A program made the translations under genes and the position numbers. The notes under the pieces are model-generated. The model saw nothing but the letters and a program-made list of their open reading frames with translations, did no database searches and had not been told where the DNA came from. From the NCBI RefSeq assembly GCF_003265705.1, contig NW_020312859.1:948744-1012743 (forward strand): DNA of 64,000 bases. Reading direction: 5' to 3'. Shown piece by piece: positions 1 through 28,999 of this stretch. The stretch is from Callorhinus ursinus (taxonomy: Eukaryota; Chordata; Mammalia; Carnivora; Otariidae). Numbering within the stretch: position 1 is the stretch's first letter; the number at the start of each line of letters is the position of its first letter.

Positions 1-396
1 TGGGAAAAGAGAGCAGAGAATATAGTATCCTCATCTGGGTTTGGGAGTGATGCCAGAGAAGACTTCCTTCCAGGGCTGGTACCCGAGATGTTCTCTGAGA
101 AAGCAACAGGCTCCATGAGATGTTGCCATTGTAAGTGCTGCAGGGACGTGCAGAGACAACGGGGAAACTGAGGCGAGAAGGCAGGTCCTCAGGGCACCTC
201 AGAGCCTGAGATTCAAAATGAAGACTTCTGGGTTCTCAAACTTTCTGCTCTTTCACCCGGGCCCGAAAGACCTCTCCTGGAGCAGGGATGACTTACAGGA
301 CCTCCGAGACCTCGTGCTGCAGGGGCCAGGCAAGCAGGAAGCTGGAGACTGTCTGCTAAAGCCATGGTTCCAGCATCTTCCAGGCAGATGGACTCC
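1..396 (-). other. SLC2A10: SLC2A10 3' UTR, proximal part
   Basis: This is the sequence downstream of the TGA on the minus strand. I see no AATAAA on that strand before the window edge, so the UTR and poly(A) site probably continue beyond base 1. No repeat or second gene was recognised here. Confidence 0.6.
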
Positions 397-13843
<13,447 letters not shown>

Positions 13844-14225
13844 GGCGAGCACGACTCCCGTGGAGGCTGGGGGCGCTCGGGCCGGCGCGCATCCCCCGCC
13901 GGAGCCCCAGCCTCGGCCGCCCGACAAACTTTCCGGCCCGCCTCCCGCCTCCGTCCCTCCTCCCAGCCCGCCTGCCCGCAGCGCCGGCAGCCACGTCGTC
14001 CAGCCCCGGCCCCCCTGTGCCTGGAGGCGGGACCGAGGGGCTCCAGGGACCGCCCGGGGCCTGGATGCCGGTCCCCACCCACTCTCCTCCTGTTGGCCCC
14101 CACCCCCCGCCCACTGTCATCCCTGTTGTGGGGGACCCCCACACGCTGCCCTCTCCTGTGCTCCCCACGGGAAGGAGCACCCTCAATCACTGCAGTCCAC
14201 ACTACTAGACTGGCCTCTCCAGCCT

Positions 14226-14229
14226 GTGT

Positions 14230-14275
<46 letters not shown>
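14226..14275. repeat. (CA)22 microsatellite upstream of SLC2A10
   Basis: TGTGTGTA is followed by 22 uninterrupted CA units. It lies about 0.4 kb upstream of the SLC2A10 start codon, just outside the CpG island. Confidence 0.95.
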
Positions 14276-14277
<2 letters not shown>

Positions 14278-14344
14278 ATGCATCTACACTGACCTACCGG
14301 GACGCTCATATACCCGGTTCAGCCACCCAGACCCTCGCCCCTGG

Positions 14345-14960
14345 ATTACTGTCCATTCATTGGACAACCTGGGTTGGGACACCTCCCAAGTACCCACGGG
14401 CACTGGGCTAGGCTTAGGTGATGGGCTGGAAGAACAAGACAGATTCTTTGTTGTTCTTGTGGAGTTTGCATCCTAGTGGGGGAAGCAGAGAAACATATGA
14501 CTGAAGGAGCCAGAGACACACCGGCAGGGGTGAAGGCTGGGCAGAGAAGAAAACCAGGGTGCTGGGGTGTGCAGGCACAGGTGGTTGCTGCAGCTGTGTG
14601 TCTGGAAAGGCTGCTTGCTCTCCGGAGGGATAACTGAGCTCAGGCCTGAGGTTCCAGGCAAAGGGAAGAGCAAAGGCAAAGGCCATGTGGCACAGTGGTG
14701 AAAGGAGCTTACGGAGTGTAAGGAACAATGGAAGCAAAGCCACAGTGTCTGGAGCACAGGGTTTGGCAGGGAGACTGGAGGAAGGGGTTGGCAAGGCTTT
14801 GGGAGGCCAGGGTAGGGAATGTGGATCTTATTCCCACGGACACAAGAAATAATTGGAGAGTTCTAGTAGGTTATAGGGAGCAAGGGCAGAAATAGGGGGA
14901 CCCAAGGGGAGGAGGCTGTGTGGAGGTGAGAGAGAGGTTGACGAAGGGGATAACAGTGGG
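14345..14960 (-). mobile_element. L2 LINE, antisense
   Basis: Antisense L2 pattern: TGTGGAGTTTGCATCCTAGT, GAAGAGCAAAGGCAAAGGCC, then ATGTGGATCTTATTCCCACG. It lies between SLC2A10 and TP53RK. Confidence 0.82.
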
Positions 14961-15399
14961 GGTGGAGGAAAGTAGGTCCGATGGCAGATAGACTCAAGAA
15001 AGACTTACCCACTGGGAGAGGAGCGGCTTGGGGCACAGCTCCGTTCTGGCTGTGTGACAGTTAAGTTCTCATTAGGCATCTGTGTGGACATAGGTGGGCA
15101 ATTCCATATATGAGTTCTAGAAAGGAACCGGGCTGGGGACACCCCACTAATTCTCCTTCTTGGGCACAAATGCACGTATAAGCTCAGCACTCACATGGCC
15201 ACAGGCTTGTCCAGCCTCTCACGGCATGTTCGCACGGACGCACTGGTTCAGGGGCATTGTCAGCCGTGCTCTCACCCAGCGGGGATCGTGTGCCACAGGC
15301 ACACACAGCCCTCTCGGCAAAGAAGAAGCACTGACAAGAACTTCTGAGCCAGGCGACCCTTGTACAGTTCTGACAACAACACACCCAGATCCCCAGTTG

Positions 15400-15850
15400 G
15401 GCAGTTTGAAAACGGGGCTCCAAAATTCTTTGTTCCCTACTTTGAAATCTAAGTGGGCTTGTGACGGCTTCGACCCGTAGGGGGCACAGAGTTGGCACTG
15501 CGTGACTTCGGAAGCTGGGGCACTGGGACACTGGCACCGGAAGCACTGAGCCACTAAGAAGTCCAACTACCCGGATGCTGCCATGCTGTGAAGAGGCCCA
15601 AGGTACAGAGAGGCCACGTGTGGACACGCCAGTGGGTGGTCCTCGCCTTGAAGTCGTCCAGCACTGTTTCCAGAACACGCCTTCAGATGACTGCAGCTCC
15701 TAGCCGTCAAATCTTTCCAGCTGAGGCTCCGGACACGGGAGCAGAGACAAGGCTTCCCTTCTGTTTCCAGTCTGGATTCCTGACCCACAAATTCCAGGAG
15801 TATAGTAAACGGATGCTTTTCAGGTGCAAAGTTCTGGAGTGAATTGTTAG
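15400..15850 (+). mobile_element. MaLR-type LTR (MLT1-like)
   Basis: Matches the MLT1 LTR layout: GGATGCTGCCATGCTGTGAA, GAGAGGCCACGTGTGGACAC, CAGATGACTGCAGCTCCTAG and GGATTCCTGACCCACAAATT. This is an old non-coding LTR remnant; the subfamily is uncertain. Confidence 0.75.
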
Positions 15851-15859
15851 GCACCAATA

Positions 15860-16140
15860 ATAATAGGAACGATAGACTAAACTATTAAGTGATAATTATA
15901 CACTTTAAGTACTTTGCATGTATTATCTCACTGTTAACCCTCACAACTGCTTAATGAAATAGTAACTATGGCCATTTGCTCCCATTTCATGGATGAGGAA
16001 ACTGAGACAAAGGGAAAGTTGCTTGCACAGTAAGTAAGATCTGTAGCGCTCAAAGGCACACACCAGTACGTAGCTGAGCAGGGAGTCAAGCCCACTTAGG
16101 AGGAAATCAGGCTCTTCTCCATCACACTCTATTGCCTTTC
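15860..16140 (-). mobile_element. MIR
   Basis: Antisense MIR: TGTATTATCTCACTGTTAAC, CCATTTCATGGATGAGGAAA, then a degraded AGTAAGTAAGATC side. Confidence 0.78.
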
Positions 16141-16199
16141 CAGGATGGAGAAGAGCCCAAGGAGGCCTCGTGGCCGTTGTCACATGACAATTCCTCCTT

Positions 16200-16715
16200 C
16201 ATCTGTGAGTACCTAGAATTGTCACCTGGCTGTCAGTGAGCCCTCTTGCTCAACTATAGACCCCAACACTTAAAGCCAGAAATAGACAAGACCCCTTCAC
16301 TCATGCTGTAACTGAAACCCATTGTCCTTATTTCTTATGGCACTTTCCTGCGTTGATGAAGATGTTTTGCAATGATCGGAACATTCCATTCGCCAGGTCA
16401 GAAAAGCCCGGATAGCCAAGGAATGCCTAGAAGACCACATCCCCTTCTCTGCCTGGGACCATGTGCTGAACACATACCGACCCCCACTCAGGATCACATG
16501 CTCCCTGCCAGGTGTCTTGCGGTAGCCCCCTGAACCTCTCCTTATAAAACCCTAGGTGTCTACCTTGTGGGAGGAAAGGTCAGTTGTTAAGGTTTGAGCC
16601 TACCACCTCCCCCGCTGCCTGCACCCCAAATAAATTTCTCCCTTTCTCTTTCCCAAACCCTCACCTCTTGAGTTATTGGCTTCTCTTGCGATGAGTTAAT
16701 CTGCATTTGTTTGAC
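16200..16715 (+). mobile_element. Possible solitary retroviral-type LTR
   Basis: TATAAAA at 16543-16549 and AATAAA at 16629-16634 are 86 bp apart. A CT-rich tail follows (TTTCTCCCTTTCTCTTTCCC, then CTTGAGTTATTGGCTTCTC), laid out like a U3-R-U5. No internal retroviral sequence is adjacent. Boundaries and family are not resolved. Confidence 0.4.
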
Positions 16716-17439
16716 AATAGTGTTGGCAGACGCAGGCAGGAGCTATGCTTCCCATCTGTCCAGCCCCTACAGGATCCTCGGGTTGGAACAGCGGACCGGG
16801 GCAATGCTCACCCCTTGGTCTCCTGAGTTAGTGGCTATGATAGATTGGTGACATAGGGGCCTAGTACAGCAAGGCCTGGACTGTTCCATTCCAGTGAGAT
16901 AACCTATAGAATTTATATGATAGAAAGGGCACAAAGTCCCTAGATGTTCTTTGATCTCTGTGGCTCACATTAAAGTCATGAGGATGTGTGTAGGCTTGCT
17001 GCCGGGCTCTGTCTCTCCTAGAGAATGGAGAATCCCTCTTCATTTGTTGGCGCAAGTGAGAAAGGAAATGATCTAATGGGTCCTTTCAGTAAGCATCTTC
17101 AAAAATGGCTTCCCGTGAAGGTGGGCAGGGCCGACTAGCTCCATTTCTAATACAGCAAAAGTGATGGATGTCATCTCAGAGTTTAGGTTGTAAAAGATGG
17201 TGATTTCCATCTTGCTCACCCTCTTCTGATCTGTCACTCACCCTCTCTGATGAAGCCACCTGCCACATTGTGAGCTCCCCAATGGAGAGGTCCAAATGGC
17301 AAGAACTGAGGGTGGCCTCCAGGAACAGCCAGTGAGGAACTAAATCCTGCCACTACTTAAATGGTCATACAAACCAACAAAAAAGGGAAGTCTGTGATAA
17401 TGCCAAAAAGGGACATCAGAACTCATCAAAGTTGGGTTT

Positions 17440-17800
17440 TCTCTCCTCTGAGAAGTCAGGGAGGGCCTCCCTGAGGAAGTGACATTTGAGCTGAGCACAC
17501 AAAGATGCCTGGATGGGTTTAGGCAACAAAGGGAGGGCAGAGCACTTCTGTTATGGGAAACAGCAGGTGCAAAGGCCCTATCACAAGAGGGAGCCTGGTA
17601 AGAATGAGAGACTGTGAGAAGGCAAATGTGTTTGAAGATCAGAGAGCAAATGCGAGCTTGACAGGAGATGAGCCTAGAAGAGGGACAGAAGGGTCCCACG
17701 CAGGACCTCGTGGGTCTTTAATCCTAAGCACAATGGGGAGCCATTGAAAAGTTTTAAACTAGGTTTTCCTACAGCAGAAGCCAGAACCAGTCTGACCACA
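17440..17800 (-). mobile_element. L2 LINE, antisense
   Basis: GAAGTGACATTTGAGCTGAG, AACAGCAGGTGCAAAGGCCC and CAATGGGGAGCCATTGAAAA follow the antisense L2 order. Confidence 0.88.
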
Positions 17801-18329
17801 GCGAGCCTGGGACTTGTAAATATGTTTGCACAGTGGATTTTCCAAAGGAGGGGTTCAGACAGATTTGGTAACCATGGAGATGGCTATGTGGCCACTAACA
17901 ATTATGATAATGAAGCCACAAACCTGGGAAGCTGGGCATTGTAAATAGAATTGGTTCTGGGTGAGCTCTGAGTGGTCTGGGCTGATGAAAGGTGCTGGAA
18001 ACCACATTGTGTCCACACAAAGGGTCTGATTCCTGAAAAGGTGGCTTGCCCTGTGTGTGAATGGAATGCAGGGGCTGCAGAGCTGAGGGTTGGTGTCATA
18101 GCAACCCTTGGACGAAAGGGCCTTTCTTCAGTGTTTCAAACAGGGTCCCCGATGAGGGAAGGAAAACAAGCATACGAAGAGTGTCTGCCATCCCCCAGAC
18201 ACCCTCATGAGCAACATCTTAATATTTAGTCTTAATAAGCAATTATCACAGTAAAACTAATCATCCTCATTTTGAGGATGATGAATCTGAACCTTAAAGA
18301 AATGATGCTTGTTGCTGCATCACACAGTG

Positions 18330-19290
18330 CATCAGGTACTTGTGGATGCCTCCCCAGTGGCTATGCCTAGCTCCCTTCCTCCTTGCTTCTAGAGCAGGTC
18401 TCTGTCTGTACAGGTCAAAAATGCCAGATCCTCACTTTTCCAGCTTCCTCGGCAGCTAACGCAAAGACACGTGGGCCAGGAGGAGGCCTGGTGGGAGAGG
18501 GGGGACTTCCAGCAAGGGGTTTTTTCCCAAATAAAGAGAGGTGTATAGGATGTAGCCCCTCTCTTCTTTGGCCAGATGTTTTTGTGTCCCCATATCATGT
18601 GTGGAACTTTGGTGGCCGTCTTGTGACCATAAGATGACAAGCGTAGGGACCAAAGCTGAGGCTGGTGAAGGGCATGAATACAGACATGAAGGTAGAAAGA
18701 TGGAAAGACCCTGGGTCCTTAAAATCATAAAGTGACTGAAGGACACCTGGGACCCCTTACCTCTTAAAATTTTGTTCTGTTGGATAATAAATGAACTTAT
18801 TGTTTATCCTAAATAAGCCATTTAGTTGACAAATCTGCTACTTGCAGCTTAAAATATCAAAACTTTTGGCAGTCTACAATTGTCCTATTATAATTCCTTC
18901 CCTACTTCCTTTTAGTAATATTTTCCCAAATTTGTAGCTGAGTTCACGGCTGCCCTGCTAGAGAATAGGTTTTCCAGCTTCCTTTTTAGCTTCATGTGCC
19001 ATGTTACTGAGTTCTGACCAATAGGTTGTGAGTGGAAGTGATGTGTGGTACTTTGGATCAAGTTCTTAGCTGCCTGTCCCCACCCTGATCCCTCTTCTAG
19101 CCAGTTGGAGCAGGGGAGCAACAGGAATAGACTCAGAGAAGGTAGCAACCAGTTGAGGATGCCAGATCTATACTTTTACATAAGAAAGAAAGATCTCTCA
19201 TAATTAAGCTATTTTTAGGTCTATTTTTAGGACTATTTTTAGGTCACTTTGTTATAGCAGCTTATCCTGTACCCTAACTAACACAATCAC
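18330..19290. repeat. Ancient interspersed-repeat remnants, unclassified
   Basis: Two blocks share phrases common in old LTR/L1 3' remnants (TTCCAGCTTCCTCGGCAGCT and TTCCAGCTTCCTTTTTAGCT; ACTGAGTTCTGACCAATAGG). I could not name the family, and no coding exon is seen. Confidence 0.4.
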
Positions 19291-19958
19291 CAAACACCCA
19301 GCCATTCAGTGGTGGTACAAGTCAGGGTTCTTGCTGTAAGCCACACAAACCACCTTGCGCCTGTGTCTGAGCACTGGTAGCCAAGACATGGGGTAACGGA
19401 GGGTCTTCTACAGTGCAATGTGGCTCTGGTGTAGCCCTGGGGCACCGCACTATGGGGAGTGGTTGGATGCTGGGAGTCTACTTATAGTAGATATTGTATT
19501 AAGCCCTCCATAAATAATAATAGCTTTCATCTACGGAATGCTTGTCATGTGCCTGGCATAGTTCTATGTGTTTTACCCCTAGTTACTCCTTTAATCCTCA
19601 CAAAACCTCCGGGATGGATATTATTTACAATCTTATTTTGTAGATGAGAAAGGAAAGCTTTCCCTCGCTCTTCCCCAAACATGCCAAGCACACTCCCCCC
19701 TCCTCCCCAGGGCCTTTGCACTTGCTATTCCTTCTGCCTGGAATGCTCATCTTCCAGGCATCCATTCACAAGGCTCAAACGTCACCTGTTCATAGAAGAC
19801 TTTTCTTTTCAGAGAAGCCTTTTTAACCACCTTATTTAACATTGGACCACTACCTATACCCCGCCGCCACTCTTATCACCCACAGGGTGACCATATAATT
19901 TACCATCCAAACTAGAACGCTTTTAAGAGTAAAAAGGGGATACCATTAGTTAAACTAT

Positions 19959-22735
<2,777 letters not shown>

Positions 22736-22821
22736 AAGAGTCTGTTGGACAAGTACAGACATTTAGGCCATTTATGTGAAAGTGAATTTGAAGGAGTGCT
22801 CCAAGTATGAGATTAGACCTA

Positions 22822-22827
22822 AATAAA
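22822..22827 (+). terminator. TP53RK: TP53RK polyadenylation signal AATAAA
   Basis: The canonical hexamer AATAAA in CTAAATAAAGG lies 87 nt after the stop codon. A G/T-rich stretch (GGTGTTGAGATGTTTTT) follows, as expected of a downstream element. Later signals may also be used. Confidence 0.7.
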
Positions 22828-23682
22828 GGTGTTGAGATGTTTTTAAGCACTGTGATCATGCTTGTTAAGTTTCATTATCATCTGCAGTTGACTGTTCTCG
22901 ACAGCTTACTGTGTACAGAAGACATGCTCTAGGCAGAACTGGGTATCTGAAAGAAATCTAGGACGGGCTTTCTCTGGCTGTGCCATGTGTATGTTGGGTA
23001 CGTGGGCATGGCATTGCAGAACATTGAACCACGTAGTGACAACGTTTGCTTTTCAGTCCTTCGGGTGAGAAGAGGACAGAGTCGCAGTTGGTGACAGATA
23101 TCTCGATCAACCAGCCAATCCCGCATTTTTTTTTGTTGTTGTGTACATGGCATAGTCCTCCGGAAACCAGTGTGGTGGGATGCAGCCAGCGTTTTAAAAA
23201 TGAGGTAGATTCATAGACTAGGGAATATCAGAGTGCATGACATGTAAGTACTGTTTTAAAAAATCTGTTTCCAAGGTATATATAGACAAGGGTATATACT
23301 GAGTTTTGATGTAAAATATATTTCTTTTTTGAGGGTCATAGTACAAAAAGAGGAAAAATACTGCTTTACTCCAATTAGTCTTGTTAAAAAAAGCAGGCTC
23401 ATAGCTTTCAGGCAGCTGAAATTTATATAATTTTATACAGCATTGTTTTTATTTTCATTCTGTATTTTTATGGTTACCTTCTAATTAAGACGTGATCGAT
23501 ATAAAATTCCTTTTAGTTTATATAGGTAAAAAAGTGATTTGATTTATATCACAGGTAATAACTGCATAGAACAAAAGAGGTGACGTGGCTTGGGAAGGAC
23601 TGAAGTTTGATAAAGCCTGGTTTAAGGGGAGCGGCAGGAAAACTGAGCGAAGATGCAAAATGCCACTAACTAGCTTACACTT

Positions 23683-23881
23683 TTTTTTTAAAAAAGATTT
23701 TATTTATTTATTTGAGAGAGCGGGAATGAGAGAGAGAGAGCACATGAGAGGGGGGAGGGTCAGAGGGAGAAGCAGACTCCCTGCTGAGCAGGGAGCCTGA
23801 TGTGGGACTCGATCCTGGGACTCCAGGATCATGACCTGAGCCGAAGGCAGTCACTTAACCAACTGAGCCACCCAGGTGCCC
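23683..23881 (-). mobile_element. Can-SINE downstream of TP53RK
   Basis: Full-length reverse copy with the 17-bp duplication CTAACTAGCTTACACTT at 23666-23682 and 23882-23898. Confidence 0.97.
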
Positions 23882-24654
23882 CTAACTAGCTTACACTTAA
23901 AAACCCTGCCCAGCCTCAGTTTCTTCCCCAGAGGTGTGTGGCTGTGAGGAAGTATAATAAAGTACCTTTCCTCCTTGCCAGCTCCAGCTAGCAAATAAAT
24001 ATTTTGAGTGCATTATGTGTGGCCGGTATCTTATGGGATACTGGGGTGCGTGGGGAGTAAGCATTCCCGTGGGTCCAGGACTGTTTCCTTCCCCATAGTC
24101 AGCCCTGTACCTGTGGCAGATGCCCAGGGCTGAATGAAAACTTCCCTTCCTGGGTAGTGGTGACTAGTAGAGAGGAGAGTTAATACCATTGCCTGTTTAC
24201 TACTTGTCAGATACTGTGCCGGAAGTGTTCCTACTGGATCTAAAACAACTCTAAGTTGGGTATTATCCCCAGTTTGTGGATGGAGAAATGGGCTCAGAAA
24301 GGGGGGAACTTGTCCAAGATGTCTCAGGTAGCACAGGGTACTTGTACTTGTCTCCCAAGCCCAAGTGCTCTTCAGTGATACTTTAAGAAATGAGATGCTG
24401 GATATGATATTTTTATATTATTTTATATATTTATGTTATAATTATATTTATTCCTTATATTTTTATCTTTATATTATAATATGTATTGGCATTATATAAC
24501 ATTTTCAACAAACTTCAGGGGCCCTAGGGGCTGGCAATAATTTTTTCAATTATTTCAATCAGTGAGAGGGCTCATTCCCATTTCCTCACTAGTACTGTAA
24601 GGCTCATCTCTGCCGGGGGGTCGGGGGCAGCGGGGAGTGACTGGTTGGCACACA

Positions 24655-25250
24655 TGCGCGGCCAGTGGGTCAGCACTTACCTAGTGCTCACTGTGTGCTG
24701 GGCACCGGAGCTACAGAGGGGACATGAGGCTGGCCTTACTCTCCTAGGAAACAAACTGATGTTGGGACTGCTGTGTGACGGGGAACCGGGGGTGGGGGGT
24801 GTGTTCCAGGCAGAACCGCCATCAGGGACAAGGTTGGTGAAGGAGGGGCATCCTTGGGCCGCAAGGTGGCCGGTGTGCAGCGAGCAGGGTGGCGGAGGAG
24901 CAGGAAGTGAGATCAGAGAGGTGGGTAAGGACCAGATCACGCAGAGCCTAGTAACCGGCCTGGGTTTTGTTGTCAACGCGACCCAGAGGGTTTTCAACAG
25001 GGAGACATCTCACTTATGTTTTGAAAGGATTATATCTGTAGGAAAAGGGCTAAAGGGGGCCAGAGGGGAAGCGAGAAACCAGGGAGGAGGCTTTGCCGCT
25101 GGCCAGGTCGGTGATGGCGGTAGCCTGGGGTGGAGGCCCTGGCGCGTGTGCTGCCAACCGCTTGGCCCCCTGGAGCGTGTGACATGGTGGCCAATGGCCG
25201 TGGAGGCAGGAGCAGTAGACGAGTTAAAGTGATCTTTGCAAGCGTTGAAG
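24655..25250 (-). mobile_element. L2 LINE, antisense
   Basis: Order CTCACTGTGTGCTGGGCACC, GTGTTCCAGGCAGAACCG, GGTAAGGACCAGATCACGCA, GAGGGTTTTCAACAGGGAGA follows antisense L2. Its 195-residue reading frame is a by-product. Confidence 0.82.
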
Positions 25251-27614
25251 GAGAGGGGGCTACTGGAGAACGGTCTGTCTGTGTACTCAGCCTGGGGCCC
25301 GCGGGAATTATCAAATATTCGCAGGTGAGCAGTGGATTCCGTCCCTGGTTCAGCATCCCACAAAGGGCTAAGCAACCCTCTGCAATTCCAGATTCCTCGA
25401 AGTCCTCGTGGGGACAACCGGCACTTTGCAGCCGTGAGCCGATGGCACTAGCAGCTCTGCGTGAATTCTGACTGGGACCTTCCCAGATGGGTTATAAAGC
25501 TCATTTTACAGATGAGGAAAGGTGCTCAGCAATGCAAAATATCATGTCCTAGGGTCACATAAGTGACAGAGCTGGGGTTCAAACCCACATTTTTAACCCT
25601 AGCAGTTCACTATTGAGCAGTTACTGAGTTCTTTGCATGCATTAACCTATTTTACAGAGGAGCCTTGCCCCAGGTCACACAGCTAGTGAGTGGCAGAGCC
25701 AGGGAAATGTGGTGTGACACTGAGATATGTCCAACACTGCAAAGGACACAATGCCCACATCTTCTAGAACATTTAAAAGAGCTCCTGTGGCTGGCCCATG
25801 AGCCACGGAATGGAGTTACCCAAGTTGGGCATAGCGAGTGCCCTGCACAGGCAGGCGTGTTCTCGCTGGTCACGAGGACCTGGGAACACCACCAGTGAAG
25901 GGATGTGTGTATCATCTCTGCTGTGACCGAGAAAGTCAGCCCCGATCCTGATCCTGACTCCAATACAATTTATTTACAAAACCAGGTAGCCAGCTTGTGG
26001 GCCATAGTTAGCCAAGGTTTTTTTTTTTTTTTTTAAATATTACATTAAAATATTTGCCTTGATGACTGAGTCTTTAGGTGCCCTCTTAAATGTGTGCCCT
26101 AGTGAGAGCCTCGCTCACCTCCTCCTGGTCCTAACCCGGCTGCCTCTGGCCGCCAGAACCCCTGGCTGTGAGACCAGCTGACAAGGGCACAGGGAATTTC
26201 CGCCTGTGTCCTGAATTCAGGGTGCTGCCCCTGCAAAGGCCCGAACTGCCATTTCTCGAGCCCAGAGGAGTGGCTCTCTTTGCCAGCAGAGGTCGCCAGT
26301 TACCACCACTGTGGGTGGGAAGACGCTTCCCTCCCCTTCCACCCTCCTCCCTCCCTCCTGCTTGTCCCCTCCTCTGTCCCTCCTTTCTCTCCCCTCTCTG
26401 CCTTCCCTCCTTCTCCCTCCTCCTTCCTCTCCTTCACTCCTTTCCTCTTCTCTCCCTACCCAGAACTTGGCTCATTTATCCACTCAGCGCCTTAGCTGGG
26501 CATCCCTATGCAGCAGGCCCCGTGCTGATCACTCAGGCTGCGTGGGGGTGTCTGGTTCCCTCCTGCCTTAATTTTGTCATCCATTCTCTCACTTCTTCAC
26601 TCATTCATTCACTGACTATTTACTGAGCACCTTGGCTGCGTCGGGCTCTGTGCTGGATCCTGAAGAAGCTGCAGTGATGAGGAAGCCCGGCTCCCCTCCC
26701 CCCCAGCGCCTTCCCCTCCCCCGGCACTGCTAGAATCAGTGATCTCCCCACTGCTCTCCCTGCTTCTGCCCTGCCCCTCATATTCTTCCTCACTCAGCAG
26801 CCAGAGGCACCCTTGTGAAGCCGGGTTATGCCACTTCTCTAATCAGAAACTCCCAATCGTGGCTCCCCCCCCCATGTCTCCTTGCTTACCCGCTGTGTGA
26901 TGAGGGACCCCCGCGCCGCCCCTCTCTGTGCCTGTGTCCTCATCTGTAAGGAGGACCTACGATGATTCTACCCCGTGGAGCTGCTGTGAGTGTTGTCATG
27001 GGTCGGAATCCCCAGGAAGCTGACTGAGACGCGGTGGAGCCTGTAGGATGTTTACTAAGGCCTTGCCCTTGGGGGCCACCCTCCACAGGAGGGCAGAAGG
27101 CAGGGGAGGGTAGAGGGAGAAGTGGGATCGGGAAGCAGACCCAGCAACAGCCTCAGCCAACCCCATGGGGAGCCCTTTGCCTACAGTGGGCCTGCAGAGA
27201 TGTCCCAGGTTGGGCTGAGATGAACAGGCCCTCATAATCTCCCATCACAGTCATTGGCGGGCTACCCCTGGAAGGACGGGAGCGTGGGTGAGGCCCTTCT
27301 CTGCGGGGACACCATCCCTGAAGGGCTGACAGCAGGTGGCCGCCTGCTGACCACACTTCCTGCATTTGGGGCCATCAGGCTTGCCTTGAAGGGGCCCCGG
27401 GCTGCGCATCAATGCCCAGCAGGAGCATCAGCGAAACAATGCATGTAGAGTGCCACCGCGGTGCCTGGCGCATTGTAACAACTAGCAATTGTTATTACTA
27501 TTATAGAACCTATTAATACGATTTTTAGAACCAACAAACAAGCAATTATAATAAAGCGTCATTTGCTCGACTTAGAAGCCAAAGATACCCAGGTGCTCTT
27601 CCCCACATTGCCCG

Positions 27615-27715
27615 CCCCAACCCCAATGTTTCTGAATCCAAAGGTCTGGGCCTGAGCTGAGCATTTGCATTTCTAACAAGTTCCCAGTGATGCTGTTCTG
27701 AGAAGCACCGCCCTA
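27615..27715 (+). mobile_element. hAT-type MER fragment
   Basis: GAGCATTTGCATTTCTAACA, AGTTCCCAGTGATGCTGTTC and TGAGAAGCACCGCC match a common short MER DNA element; the subfamily was not assigned. Confidence 0.55.
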
Positions 27716-28125
27716 AGGAAAACCAAGGTGTTCCTGAGAAGGACAGGGGATAGATGCTAAGAGGGCAGAAACAGCAGTTACTTACTGTACCCATTTTATG
27801 GATGAGGAGGCTGAGTCTCAGAGATGCTAAGCGATCCCCAGTCATCAGCTTATAAATGATAGAGATTGTGCCAGGCACTGTTTGTTGCCTACCCAAAGCC
27901 ACCCTCTTTATTTCTTTTGGACAGAGCCTCCATTTGTCCAGGTATTTCTTAGGTGAGAATGGCTTCATCTCAGGGAAGGTCGGACTGGTCCCTGTCTAGA
28001 ATGGTGCCTGGAAGGTAGCAGGTGCTCTGTAAACATTTGCTGAATTGAATTCCCTCATGCAAGCAACAGCCTGCTGTGGGAAAGAAAATCATGGAGCCAC
28101 ATGAGCCTTCCCCCCACTACCCCCA

Positions 28126-28167
28126 AACACACACACACACACGCACACGCACGCACGCACGCACACA
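28126..28167. repeat. (CA)n/(CGCA)n microsatellite
   Basis: CA units pass into CGCA units between TP53RK and SLC13A3. Confidence 0.9.
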
Positions 28168-28689
28168 GGCACGCCACAGTCTTCCCTGCTGGAGGCAAAG
28201 TGGAGTATGGTCCTGGCCTGCAGCTTGGAACAAAAAACATTCAGAACCCTGGGGGTTTGGTGCCGATCAAAGGCCTCCTCATGTTTGTAAACCTTCACTC
28301 TCTCGCCTGGGATACAGAAGGTTAGGGGACGGCCCAGAACCCAGAGTTAGATGCAACCCCAGGTACAGGGGAGTGGGGGGAAGAGGGGGGGATGACACGG
28401 GACTCTGGGCCTCCCCCTCCCCCATAGAGAGGAAAGGCCCTGCAAGGCTGAGCAGCTCAAACCCAGCCAGACCGAAAGGGGTAACTAATCCCAACCCCAG
28501 CCTGAGGCCCACCTGCCGGGACTGGCTTCAAAGCCAATATTGCTCTTGGAGCTGTAGAGGCCTGACCAAATGTCACACTGAAAGATGCTGACAGTGGTAC
28601 AGGGCTCAGCCGGCGGGGGCGGGAGGGGAGGCACTGAGTCCCCCCTTCTGTGCAGGGGGATGGAAAGCTGGTGCCAGTACTCCCTGTGC

Positions 28690-28905
28690 ACTCTCCCCTC
28701 CCCCGGCTTTATTTTTCTCCATAGCACTAAGCACTATGGGATACATGATGTATTCCACTCATTTATCTTATTATAGAGCTAACAAAATGAAAGCCCTATA
28801 AGACCAGAGGCCTTTGTCTTGTTTGGTCACTGCCAAAGCCCCAACACCCAGAATGATACCAGGTCTATAGTAGGTGCTCAATTAATACTTGTGAATGAAT
28901 GATAT
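28690..28905 (+). mobile_element. L2 LINE 3' end
   Basis: AGCACTAAGCACTATGGGAT, then GTAGGTGCTCAATTAATACT and TTGTGAATGAATGA. Confidence 0.82.
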
Positions 28906-28999
28906 GATTTTGATTGATGTTCATAATGAGAAAAATAATAATATAGTAATATATATTATATAATATAATAAAAATATAATAATAAAGTACAATGATTTA

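Larger units (their letters stand above)
14960..19958. other. Intergenic DNA upstream of TP53RK
   Basis: Apart from the MLT1-like LTR, MIRs, possible LTR, L2 and unclassified blocks listed separately, a MIR (about 19500-19650) and an L2 end (about 19675-19825) fill this side. I recognise nothing in 14960-15400, 16715-17440 or 17800-18330. Confidence 0.6.

Noticed and set aside
24645..25232. 195-residue plus-strand frame
   Set aside because: Lies entirely within an antisense L2 copy.
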